From Ixodes scapularis (Eukaryota; Arthropoda; Arachnida; Ixodida; Ixodidae): a DNA stretch of 64,000 nucleotides. Position numbers and translations under genes: made by a program. Below are positions 11,226 to 21,029 of this stretch, one piece after another. How positions within the stretch are numbered: the stretch's first letter is position 1; every line of letters starts with the position of its first letter. The notes under the pieces were generated by a model. The model was not told the origin of the DNA and searched no databases. It saw only the letters and a list, made by a program, of their open reading frames with translations. The DNA is taken from contig NW_024609846.1 in the NCBI RefSeq assembly GCF_016920785.2, forward strand, positions 114,690,831 to 114,754,830, in the 5' to 3' direction.

Positions 11226-13859
11226 TTATGCCCGCAGGCACAGTAGCAGTTAGAAGAAGGATACGCACAATTACACACCATCAAAAATTTACGCTTTCGA
11301 TGCCCGCGTTCTCGATCGACCATAGTGCTGACACGAAGTGTGACGTAGGCGTCATTAAGCCGAAGGTTTCCGTCGGATAGAAGACGATGGCCTGCAAGGA
11401 TCGTGCGGGATACCAAGTAAAGCACGCGCGAGAAATAGTAAACGCACATAGTCAATGACCATTATGGGACAGTATGCTTAGCAATCTATACACGCTTTGC
11501 AGCAGCTGTGCATGGGCGCCGTCATAGCCGACCTTCAATTTTTGTTTCCTCTTATTACGTTTCCTTCACTTCATCATGACCACAGCAGGGCAGGTTAGTG
11601 CCATTTTAGATTCCATCGTGTCCTTCTCCCCCGCATAGGAATTTGGGGAGGCTCGTCAACGCCCGTTTCATCTGCTCGGCATCTGGGTAGGACAAGAGAA
11701 GGTCACCAATGGCGGCTGTAATCCGGCGCGTGTGCAAAGCGCCTATAGTGAACAGTTTTGTTTTTAAAATGTGAAAATAATTAACGCGGTTTTTTTCCCG
11801 GGTTTTAAGACACAGCTGAGTGTTCGCCCCTTTATTTTGTAGCGCCGTCGGGTCGCTCACCCCAAAAGAAACATCTCCACACGGCTTGTTCTACCTAAAG
11901 TCCCTTGATAAATCTGTTTTATTACAAGTACTACCCACCAATGTTGCGGAAACGCGCAAAACAGGTGCCACAAGCGGCAGAGCCTTGTACAGAGAGAGTT
12001 GGGTTCATGGCAGGCGCGCGCAGAGCTATTGCGTACACCAGACGCAGAAAGAGGGCTTGGCATGTTCTCTTGGCCAACCAGAAGCCGAAAGGGATCTCCT
12101 AGCGGCGGTAGCGAGAAACAGTTTAAATCATAGGTTTATGGTTTTAATAAGCGCGTCAGAGTTAAATGTAGTAACCCGTCATGGTTGAAAATGGGGTGCC
12201 CACGATATTTCGATTATGATTCTGCAGAAAGATATAAAAAACGAATGTGCCGCTCAAACTCTGTTTTGCTCGTACAGGGTGTGACCCTCGGAAGGCAGAT
12301 TCTCGGCTCTCGGTGCCTGGCGTACGGATTATGTCGATCGTTCCGGTAGTCGCGCTCTTCCACCACAATTTTGGATGACCGTGATTGAAACGCCACGTGC
12401 ACCACATTTTCAGTGACCAAGAGTTACTCCGACGCATTTATCAATTTCGTTTCTCGCGACCACCACCAGGGTGTTATTCCCGGCTCTTGGTTGGTCACAT
12501 TCAAATTTAGGAAGACGCCCTGGAACACGCCCAGCCCACTTTCGGCCAATGGCTCCTCCTTATTTGTCTCCTATAGATCCTAGTGAATGGAACTTTCTAC
12601 ATATACGACTCTGACGAGCGGGTGCTCCGCCGCTATTCGCTTCCAAGGGCAGCTCATTTCAGTACTTCGCCGCCATTTGCTTACAAGGACCGCTCGAGAC
12701 ACGCGCCTCGTGCAATGGCGCATTTGACGCTACTTGAAAGACAAACGCAAACACATAGAGGTAACTTAGTTATTAGAGGGTTTTAATAGACCGGGTTTCC
12801 GCTTCCGCTAAGCCCTCCGCAACGAAGCCGCCGCTAGTGCGCTTGAGCGCCGATGGCCTTGACTATACACTCCGTGCGGGAACTATAGGGGGCGCTTTGA
12901 AAAACGCGCGCAGCGCCGCTAGCGGAGGAGCTGGCGTTCGACTGTGAGGCGCGTTCAGCAGCCTGCGGCGCCTTTTCGCATGCCAAGCTGTGGCGGCGGA
13001 AGCGCGCACGGACGAAACTTTTGCTTTTTGAGCCGATAAGTTGAGGGTGACGTTGCATGAGTGCTGGGGCAGAAGGGCATTTAGCTGTTCTCCACTTCTT
13101 ATATATGGATTTTGAGTCGTTATTAGAGGTAATTTCTCTAGTTGCGGCCGAATCCCGAAAAACAAGACGGCCGCCACCTTGATTGCTCTGGGTGGGAAAT
13201 TTATTTCGCTCGTCGCTGTAAACATAGGACTGCTGGAACGATGATATTTGGAGGCGAGTGAGATGTTCACTAAGTTTGTGCACGAAGAGTGCCAAGTTTC
13301 TTTAAGACAGCAGGTGTGAAAGTTAGGTTTCTATAGTCAGTTACAGGTCAAGAAGGTAGCGGCAAATGCCCCTCAAAGGGAATCACGTATCCCTCCGCCA
13401 CCTCCGCATCCAATAGCGTCCCACCGTTTCCGTGACGTTGCGGCCAACGCGCGAGGAGGGTCTTGCCTTTCTGTACATATTTGCTTTATTTTTCGAATCT
13501 GACTTAGCACTGTGGAAGCCACGAGAGGGAGATTAGAGTTCTGCCCCACCGACGGAAACAAATGCGACTTTCGGGGATTAGCTTCCCCCCCGATGGATAC
13601 AAAGGCTGCTTTCAGGGGCTCGGTTCCCTCTACGATGAATACAAAGGTCGCTTTCTTAAAAAGTGGGATCGGAGACAAGTTGGAATCTATTGAAGCGGAA
13701 CAAGGAGCGTTTCCAGTGAACTCTTCTTTCGATTGCGGAGAGATTTGAAACGGGCGCATCACACTTGTGGGAGGAGCTTCTCCTACCTTCTTGACTTGTA
13801 ACCGACTATAATGAATAAAGAAACAAAGCTGTACGGGATATCCAATATTCGACCCAAAA
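11226..13859. other. Unassigned stretch
   Basis: No gene is supported. An isolated TTAATAGACC terminal block occurs at about 12783 without a partner. GC-rich sequence lies at 12830-13000. The minus-strand frame 12834-13295 (153 codons) has no recognised domain and overlaps the GC-rich part. Confidence 0.4.
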
Positions 13860-14515
13860 TGTTGTGCTATAACGGGCTGTGTAAAGCGCAGATTTCGGCA
13901 CACAGGTGCTTGGTCTTGACAGTAACATGACACAGCACTTACTATACAAAAAAAAAAAAAAGGTGGCATAGGGAAACCAGGTGAAAATTTGGTTTGGGCG
14001 GCGTAAATCAATGGGAACCGGTTTTGACCATGAAAAGGCTGTCAAGAGAATATCACTGGTCGGGGGAGGTGGAGACTTTAGAGTTAGGAAGGGGCTAGGG
14101 TGGACTGTACTTCCAATTGAAACAACTTTAGGAAAGATGGTTCCAGAGCCGAGAAAACAAAGTTGTCGGCCAACACACGGTTTGGCCGCCAAGGGCTTTT
14201 GCGGTCTGCTGTTGTGTAATAACCTGTTGTGCGAGGTGCTGATTTTCGGCGCACAGGTACTTTGACATGACCGTCACTTGGCACAACACTTATTATAACA
14301 AAAAGAGTTGGCATAGCGAAACCAGGTGGAAATTTAGTATGGGCGGCGTAACTAAATGGGAACTGGCTTTGACCGTCAAAGGCTGTCAGATAATACCACT
14401 CATCGTGGGAGGTGCACACTTTACAGGTAGAAAGGGACCAGTGGACGGTAATTCCAGTTCGAACCACTTTGCAATAGGTGGCTCTAAAGTCGAGAAAAAA
14501 AATTGTTGTCTACAG
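13860..14515. repeat. Diverged 345-bp tandem duplication
   Basis: Two units repeat with a period of about 345 bp. For example GGTGAAAATTTGGTTTGGGC at 13980 corresponds to GGTGGAAATTTAGTATGGGC at 14325, and TTTCGGCACACAGGTGCTTG at 13892 to TTTTCGGCGCACAGGTACTT at 14242. Substitutions and short indels are spread along the whole unit. Minus-strand frames exist in both units but are broken differently and differ in phase, so this is DNA-level duplication rather than an obvious repeated protein. Confidence 0.85.
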
Positions 14516-15358
14516 AACTCGGGGTGTCAGCGTTTCCACATCCAAAAGGAGGCTGATCAAGAAAGAAAGCACACCACATAAACTTCCATACTCAAACGTC
14601 GATTCTCTAGTGATTCCGAGTTTCATTGTTGTTTTCTTTAGATTTATATTTGTCACTTTTTTACCGTTCGAATCTTTCTTCATGAAGTACAGATTGCGTG
14701 CCATACTTGTCCGGAAATATCATCGACACGGACGATGGGGACGAAACTTCTTTGGAGGGCATTCCTCCAACGAAATTGGCACTGCATACCCGCGAGTGTG
14801 GCATGGCGTTTCAGTTCGTCCCATCGGCGCTAACATATGTAGGCGTTACTGGTACGAAAACAAACGCAGAGCGCAAAGCGGCAGTGTAGCTAGAATATGC
14901 CAGCCGTGCCGACACAGTGGCAGACATGATCGGGAGACCAAATATCTCGAGTCGTACGGCACGGCTACATCGTTGTCGCTTTTACACAAAACATCGGCGA
15001 GGTGAAAAACTGTGAAACTTTGTCTCCACGAGATACGACGCATAACTATTGAAGCACTTAATGACGCAGCACAGGCAGCAAGCACTTTATGCTGTGAACC
15101 CAGCGCAACCGCACCACTCCGACTTCAATGCGTACCAACGTACGCGGCGTGGTTTCGGTTTCGTTTTCTCTGGGGCTCTCACTGCCTACCTTCGGTACCG
15201 GCCGCGCGGCGGCGCGCCAGTCGCGTCGCACGGAGTGTATAGAGTTCCGACCACCGTAGCGGGTTGCGGAAAGCGTTGCGGGACAGCGAAAACGATCTAC
15301 GAAAACTCCCGATTAGCCCCGAAAGCGAACAGAAGCGTCGCTGCGGTCACCGCGCCCT
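14516..15358. other. Unassigned, CpG-rich towards the right end
   Basis: No gene is recognised. GC content rises from about 15100 onward into the CCAAT/CRE patch. This would be compatible with a promoter-associated CpG-rich region for the candidate exon at 15411 (inference). Confidence 0.4.
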
Positions 15359-15385
15359 GATTGGGTGAGGTGTGCCGTGACGTCA
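15359..15385 (+). promoter_or_regulatory. Candidate promoter boxes (inverted CCAAT and CRE)
   Basis: GATTGG (15359-15364, an inverted CCAAT box) is followed 13 bp later by a perfect palindromic cAMP-response element TGACGTCA (15378-15385). They lie about 45-70 bp upstream of the ATG of a THAP-like frame. Both are classic animal promoter motifs. No TATA box is seen, so the start site is not assigned. Confidence 0.4.
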
Positions 15386-15410
15386 GGGGAAGGACTCCGC
15401 TCCGCGATCT

Positions 15411-15518
15411 AGCATCCGGCCCGCTTCCATGCCCCGGTTTTCTGGTTTGGCCGTTGTGTGCTGCAAGCACTTCGAGGAGCGGGACCTGGTTTACCCGGTG
15501 TACAAAACGCTGGGTTAG
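15411..15518 (+). CDS. THAP-like zinc-finger fragment (possible exon)
   Basis: A plus-strand frame containing ATG at 15429 reads VVCCKHFEERDLVYPVYKTLG before a TAG at 15516. The VC-xx-HFE-x-DL string matches the C-terminal half of the C2CH THAP finger, in which the last Cys-x2-His pair is followed by Phe and acidic residues. The first CxxC pair and the conserved Trp are not in this frame, so the piece would need an upstream exon; an AG follows a pyrimidine-rich stretch at 15412. THAP domains occur in DNA-binding proteins and P-element transposases. It may be a first exon of a small gene, part of a spliced gene, or a transposon remnant. The stop soon after argues for a donor site or for decay. 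Confidence 0.35.
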   Translation, partial: SIRPASMPRFSGLAVVCCKHFEERDLVYPVYKTLG

Positions 15519-15762
15519 GCAGATACCAACGTGCCGATCCGTACCTTTTATAAGTGCGCTTGTCACTTTTACTTTCATAATTGGGTTACAAATCTCGAAA
15601 GCTATCGGCGAAAGCAATACCACCGATGAACCTTTCTGTCGGTCCACACGGCACAAGCAAATCGTGCGAGGGGTAAGTGAAGCGGCAGCGTACGTATTTC
15701 AGGCGCTGTTATTCTGTTCCTTGCATGTTCGTGATTTAGGAGACTATTACATCCCGCTTTGC

Positions 15763-15944
15763 AGGCATTTCAAATGGCATTTATATCAAAGGCCTTTGGG
15801 CGGTCGGCCAATAAGCCTGCGACCCCGACTCTGCGCATGTCACAGATCTTCATGCGCTGGTTCGCAGTTGCATTGGCTAAGGCAGATGCTGTAATGGGTC
15901 GGAAGACCTTTGAAGTGCTCGTGGAACAGGGTTGTTTTGATTGA
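15763..15944 (+). CDS. Possible terminal exon, unknown protein
   Basis: A pyrimidine-rich CCCGCTTTGCAG acceptor-like sequence ends at 15762 and is followed by an open frame of about 60 codons to TGA at 15942, including AFISKAFGRSANK and MSQIFMRWFAVALAKA. No domain is recognised. It lies 250 bp downstream of the THAP-like fragment in the same orientation and could be a later exon of the same gene, but the phase cannot be checked without transcripts. It may equally be chance. Confidence 0.2.
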
Positions 15945-16165
15945 GTGTAGCTACTTCGTGAATCAGTGATATAGTTCGTACACGTATGCAGGCATATTTT
16001 ATTTTTTAGAAGATGCACAATTACTGGAAAGTAGTTTGTATCGTAGCAGGAAAAACGGCCGAATTTCCTCCAGTTGCCTGTATGATATGTATTGAACTGC
16101 CCAAAGTATGCACAACAGTGGTACCGTAACTTGAAATTTTTATACTTTTTCTTGACATTCTTTTT

Positions 16166-16611
16166 TTTATTCAAGCCTTGTGCATTCCGAAAATACACCG
16201 CTTAGTTTGAATTGTCATTTCCAATTTAAAGAGAACCTGCTGCAGGTTCCTGAGAGCTTCCTCAGCCTGCAAACTCCCTACAGCTGAACCCTCTGACAAT
16301 AAAGGAAAACAGGAGAAACAGCAAGAATTCGAACGGCTGTCCAGTGATAGATACTGCACTAGTAGCACAAAATGTGGAACCTGTGAAGGGTTTAGAACCT
16401 GATATACAAAAAAAAAAAACACGACGAAATGGTATACATAACCGGCCAATTCATTCAGACCGTCAGCAGCATTGATTGTGTGGGATGTAAATCCATAGTG
16501 ATGCTCCTGCAATTGTGGCCATGTTTCTTCATTTTGATATACCAGCAACGATTCATGCGTTGCCTGGTCTGTCAACCATGCCTGAAATGTTGGTTGAAGC
16601 TTCGCCCGCAG
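16166..16611 (-). CDS. Possible 3' exon(s) of an unknown gene
   Basis: On the minus strand a frame is open from a TAG acceptor-like site (16612-16614) to TGA at 16171-16173. It starts LRAKLQPTFQAWLTDQ and includes HESLLVYQNEETWPQLQEH and, near the end, LQAEEALRNLQQVLFK, which looks helical. An AATAAA polyadenylation signal (16166-16171 on the minus strand) overlaps the stop codon. A T-run followed by TATATCAG inside the frame (16395-16415) suggests an intron splits it in two. No family is recognised. The combination of a long frame, plausible acceptors and a polyadenylation signal is better than elsewhere in the window, but remains weak. Confidence 0.35.
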
Positions 16612-16614
16612 CTA

Positions 16615-19185
16615 CAGGCCATACCCCAATAAAGTCACATATGAAAATTTAGACATCCTATAAAAACGCGCATAAAAAAAAATTAAATAGAAACGAGCGC
16701 GCCGACAGCTAACGTCGTCACAGCCTCCACAGGGCGAGTGGGGCGAGTCGGGGAAAATTCTGTCCTCGTCGTGACGTCACGCCGGTGAGGGCGCCACGCA
16801 AACTTCTCGGGGCTAATACCCCGCTCGACAATTCTTCTTTGGAGTCACGTTTTCTGTACTTTGGAGTCAATGTAGACGCTTAAGTCGATCAAACGCTCCG
16901 TGATAGCACGCAATGATAATCGTACTCTGAAAACGCTTGTTCCGTGACGTCTACGAGACCGATGACCGACTAGAGCTTGGCCAAGTACGCAGCTTGCTCC
17001 TAACGATTCCGTGGGAATGGCGATTGTAGACCGTTTGATCTCTGGGTTCTTGGATTCTGATGAGTCATCGCTAGACCATTATAATGTCCTAAAGACTGCC
17101 TCGCCGTCTCAGTAGCATGTACGGCCGTAATAAAGTCGCGACCCTAGCAATCCATGGGTGCTGGCCCGACTATATATTCGTAGTATTTATATTGACAACA
17201 TTATTATTGTTATTAATATTATTATTATTATTATCATTTCAATTCACTAAAACTGACAAAGATTGTGGGAAAAGACCCGACAAGTCAAGGAGCGAAAAAA
17301 AGAAGTTAATTTATAGCAGTGATATGCTACAGTAATAAAAAATTCAACTGTCAGGAATAATAATATTCTTCTTCTTCTTAGTATTATTATTATTATTGAG
17401 TAGCCAATACGCTCATAAGAAATGGAGCGCCGTAAACTAGAAAACACACAAGAAAAAAAAACTTAACAAAACACAAGCAAGACGAAAAAAAAAAATGCGT
17501 GAGGCACAGAGTTACCAAACACGGGTAAAAATACAAATGCTTAGAACGAATAGCTTAGGTGACCGGGGCCACCTGGAAAGGCCCAGCACTAAAAAACCCA
17601 CTCACCGGAAAAGCTCTTGTGTTATATAAAACCCCCAAAAAGCATCCCCTTTTGCGTTTGAGTTCATTTCCTACCAAGGACAATATATACGCACAGGGAG
17701 GCATGGGAGAGCGGAGGTCGAGCACTAGTAAGACCCTTGTGTAATCGTGTTAGTCGGTCGTGCGCCGCAGGATGTAATCTGCGAAGAGTGGGATTATAAT
17801 ATCCTGTCCCTCATATCGCTCCCCGGGGTCGCGCTCGCGGATATTTTTATACTCTTCATGTACAGCGACGAGTTCGTTTCTCAACGAGCGAAACAGACAC
17901 ACAGAGTGTGAGCTGTCGTGAGTGAGTGAGTGCACTCGTGTTTACGAACGTCGACTAAACCCACCAGTCGGAGACGAGTCCCATGCAGACACCGTACCCC
18001 GGGTATCCTCGCTCCTAGGTTGCGCGTACGGGATCGCAAAGAACGTGTTCGACGCACGTGCTACAGCTACTGCCCCACCCCCCCTTCCCACTTCAGTGCC
18101 GTCAAAACGACCCTGACCTATAGCAGAGACGGCACCCCGCCTAGGTCTCGTATGTCACCGCTTCCAGACCGACTACCGTTCGCGCGTTCGATGAATACCA
18201 GATGCGATCGATCCGGCCGCTTAGGCACGCCCGTAGGCGTTCAACCAGGTCATAATTATCTGCACTAAAATTTCGCACACGTTCGGGTTCGCTGAGCACT
18301 CTTTTTGGTATGCCGTTAACCCTCTGTTTTGTGCACTGCCTCGCAAAATGCGACACCGTCGAGTCGGGGCCAAAATGCGTCGGGGAACCAGCTACGGAAT
18401 GCGGCGTACGATTACTCGGCATCCATATTTGGATTGAGAACGAGACTGGGCGCCATCACGCTGGCGACGCGGCAACCGCGCGCAGACGATATAGGCAGCC
18501 AGGAACCGCCAGGCGGCGCCAGCAGAGGGAGAGCCCACGGTGTCTCGTTGTAACATGGCAAAGGGGGAACGCTATTAGCTCGTTCACACTCGCGAAATAC
18601 GCACTCGCCGCCGACTGGATTCGCTCGCCGAAAAAGATCGGGCCGTTCAGATCTGTTGCCGCCTGCGGAGTGCGTGGCACGAGCGTCTGGCAGTTTCCCG
18701 AACAGACGAGAGCTGATGAGAGCTCCCACACCTCCTCCTTGCCCGCGCGCGTCTCGTCGTTATCGTCACTCGCTCGTCAGCGGAGATTGGACGTCAGCAA
18801 GCGCCACTTCCCCCGTGCGTTCTGATTAGCTTGCGGCGAGAAGAAACTCTCGATCATGGATCAATTGGCCCGAATTGCCATATTAATTCTGCGAGATGCT
18901 TATAAGTCTTGGCTTCTCTATGTTCAAATTTGGTAAACTTCATAAGCGAGATCTGCTCGCTTATCTTCGGTAGACCTTTTCAAAAGCCGAAATAAAAGAG
19001 TGCAATGCGGCGGCAAAAACAGTGAGCGATTGATTTTCGCAGACTCGGGGGCAAAATATACTTTTGCATTATGGTGCCCCTGGCAATGTTATTAGTGCCA
19101 CTCATTAAACTATCAAGGTTGTGTGTAAATTAAGTGCCTGTGTGAGCAAAAATGTAGGAATTTTGAATGTGACTTTCCGCATTTA
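16615..19185. other. Unassigned stretch with ATT repeats
   Basis: No gene is supported. It contains ATT/TTA repeat tracts at 17196-17240 and 17380-17398, GC-rich sequence at 17920-18830, a CCAGCAGAGGGAG box at about 18519 resembling a CTCF core, and a perfect 9-bp stem (ATAAGCGAG arms) at 18942-18964. Confidence 0.4.
17196..17240. repeat. ATT/TTA trinucleotide microsatellite
   Basis: Imperfect TTA repeats (ATTATTATTGTTATTAATATT and onward) are seen. A second shorter tract at 17380-17398 is of the same composition. Confidence 0.9.
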
Positions 19186-19356
19186 GGGCTGGTTCACACA
19201 TACAGTGCAGCGCTAACTCAGTCCTGTTAAGGCAACGAGTCACTGCCACTTCCATGGCTTCTATCGTGTGTTCTGAGGGTCCTCCTTTCCTAAAGGACTG
19301 ATGTCCCGGTTTGTAATACTGATTCAGCGCTGAGGTAGTGCTGCGCTGTGAACAGG
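19186..19356. mobile_element. GGTTCACAC MITE, degraded copy 2
   Basis: It begins GGGCTGGTTCACACATACAG and carries GTGCAGCGCT at the left, with AGTGCTGCGCTGTGAACAGG at the right as the degraded inverted end. Interior CTAACTCAGTCCTG / ACTGATTCAGCGC blocks are also inverted. It is related to 6894-7107 by its terminal GGCTGGTTCACAC. Confidence 0.55.
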
Positions 19357-19431
19357 ATACATTGCGCGGACATTGAAGTTTAGATAAGCAGATCAACGTG
19401 TAACTGTGCATCTTTTTCCTTTATAGGTTAC

Positions 19432-19518
19432 CAGTACAAGGTCTCCCATGGACATGAAGGCAGTACAAGGTCTCCCATGGACACGAAGGCAGTACAAGGT
19501 CCCCCATGGACATGAAGG
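19432..19518. repeat. Minisatellite, 3 copies of a 29-bp unit
   Basis: CAGTACAAGGTCTCCCATGG plus ACATGAAGG is repeated at 19432, 19461 and 19490 with one or two substitutions between units. The next bases (CAGTGTACC) begin a fourth, diverged unit. Confidence 0.97.
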
Positions 19519-19737
19519 CAGTGTACCGTATACTCGAATTTTGCATTTTTAATCAACCAGTTATTACTCCTTCCCATGATTTTATGCAGGCATTTTCCGA
19601 ACCCTGCATGCGCATATAGGCATATATGTAGGTGACACTTGCACTTACTTTCCCCTTCCCTCAAAACAACGGTTAGATCCGGACCACATGTCATGCAACT
19701 TATTGCCGTCTTCCCTAGAAGCCCACGCTAGGAGTAA

Positions 19738-19993
19738 AATTTCTAATACATTTCATTTGAGAGTCTAGATACACTGCTTTGAGTCTGTGTTGAAAATCAA
19801 ATGTTATTTTCTACAGCGTTGCTATTCAGGTTTTGATGGGCCATCTGATTAGGTATATTCCGACTCGTCGGAATATACCTAATGAGATGGCACGTCAAAA
19901 CCTCAAGTGCAACGTGGTAGGAAAAAACATTTGATTTTCAACAGAGACTCAAAGCAGTGTATCTAGACTTTCAAATGAAATCTATTAGAAATT
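19738..19993. mobile_element. 256-bp imperfect palindrome
   Basis: AATTTCTAATA at 19738 pairs with TATTAGAAATT ending at 19993, and pairing continues to the centre TTCCGACTCGTCGGAA near 19865. Both arms share AGTCTAGATACACTGC, GATTTTCAAC-like and TCAAAACCT-type blocks. The right arm is itself the first of three direct copies continuing to about 20290, so this is one repeat unit plus one inverted copy. Confidence 0.85.
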
Positions 19994-20290
19994 CTTATGA
20001 GGTGGCACGGCAAAACCTCAATTGAAACGCGGTGGCCAATAGTTTTCGTAAACTCCTTACGGACTCGTTACAAAAAATCAATTGTTTTTCAACACAGACT
20101 CGAAACGGTGTCAATAGACTTTCAAATTATATTCATATGAAATACATTAGAAACTTTATGCGGTAGCTTTGTCGAAACATCAATTGGAACGCGGTGGCCA
20201 ATAGTTTTCGTAAACTCCTTACGGATTCGTTACAAAACTCATTTGCATTTCTATTGAGACTCGAAAAGATACGATGAGTAGACTCCATAA
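19994..20290. repeat. Tandem copies of the palindrome arm unit
   Basis: ACGCGGTGGCCAATAGTTTT recurs at 20026 and 20188 (period about 162 bp), embedded in matching AAACCTCAATTG and TAGACTTTCAAA blocks. The first unit, in the palindrome's right arm, lacks an internal segment of about 42 bp (the GTTTTCGTAAACTCCTTACG region). Three direct copies and one inverted copy form one array. Confidence 0.85.
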
Positions 20291-20835
20291 ACTTTCAAAA
20301 GAAATTCATTAAATTTTTTTGTAAGGGTAGTATGTGTATGAGTCGTGGCATACGTTCGAGACATCGGGCTGCGCTTTGGCGTGCGATGAAGCCGAAGTAG
20401 TACACACTTTTTCCACAAGGGCGCCGCCATCTTGAATGTCATCACTTCCACTATAGGGCTGTCTTGCGCGGCACCACTCGCGCATCAGAAGACGAAGATC
20501 GGGCTAGCCTTGCTTGCCTGTCCGAGCTCGCGATCTGAGAGCGAGCCCTACAGAACTGTGAGCTACCGATGGGAAGGGGGTGCGCAAGTTAGTCGCTGAT
20601 GTCCCGGAAAATACACAGACGAGTATTCTGGCTGTAGTGTCTTCCTTCACTACCCGGATACTTCAAAATGCATATATATCATATATAAGCGTAACCGACA
20701 CCCCTTCTCGTTTTCCCTGTGCTCTATTTGTTTGCTATTTGCAGGATGCAATGTTTTATAATTTTTTTTTCGTCGCCCATACCAGACATGCCTACCAGGT
20801 GGCTGGGGACGAGACTCAAGAAAAACATGTCCATA
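20291..20835. other. Unassigned stretch
   Basis: No gene is recognised. An ACTATAGGGC block at about 20450 resembles the CTATAGGGG terminal sequence of the next element but has no local partner. Confidence 0.4.
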
Positions 20836-21029
20836 GGAAAGAGTATTCACTGGCGGCCATAGCTGTGTCCGCATGTGCTGAGCATGTGCCGACAGCGAGC
20901 TTCGGCAATACTTTTGTAACGTGCACTCCACATCATGAAGATGCGGACGTAGTATCCAACTAATGTGAGCTCGTTCTGAGCATGCGCTCTAAACAGAGCC
21001 GTCAAATATGGCGTCGAGTGAATACCCCC
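20836..21029. mobile_element. GTATTCACT-type MITE, copy 2
   Basis: The 194-bp element ends GGAAAGAGTATTCACTGGCG on the left and CGTCGAGTGAATACCCCC on the right, with GGCCAT/ATGGCG inside. TA occurs directly outside each end (20834-20835 and 21030-21031), suggesting TA-type integration. It is homologous to 4133-4327. The frames in it are not coding. Confidence 0.75.

Noticed and set aside
13373..14011. 212-codon minus-strand frame, the longest in the first 20 kb
   Set aside because: It spans the left unit of the 345-bp tandem duplication and an A/T run that encodes a Phe homopolymer; the second unit does not keep the same frame.
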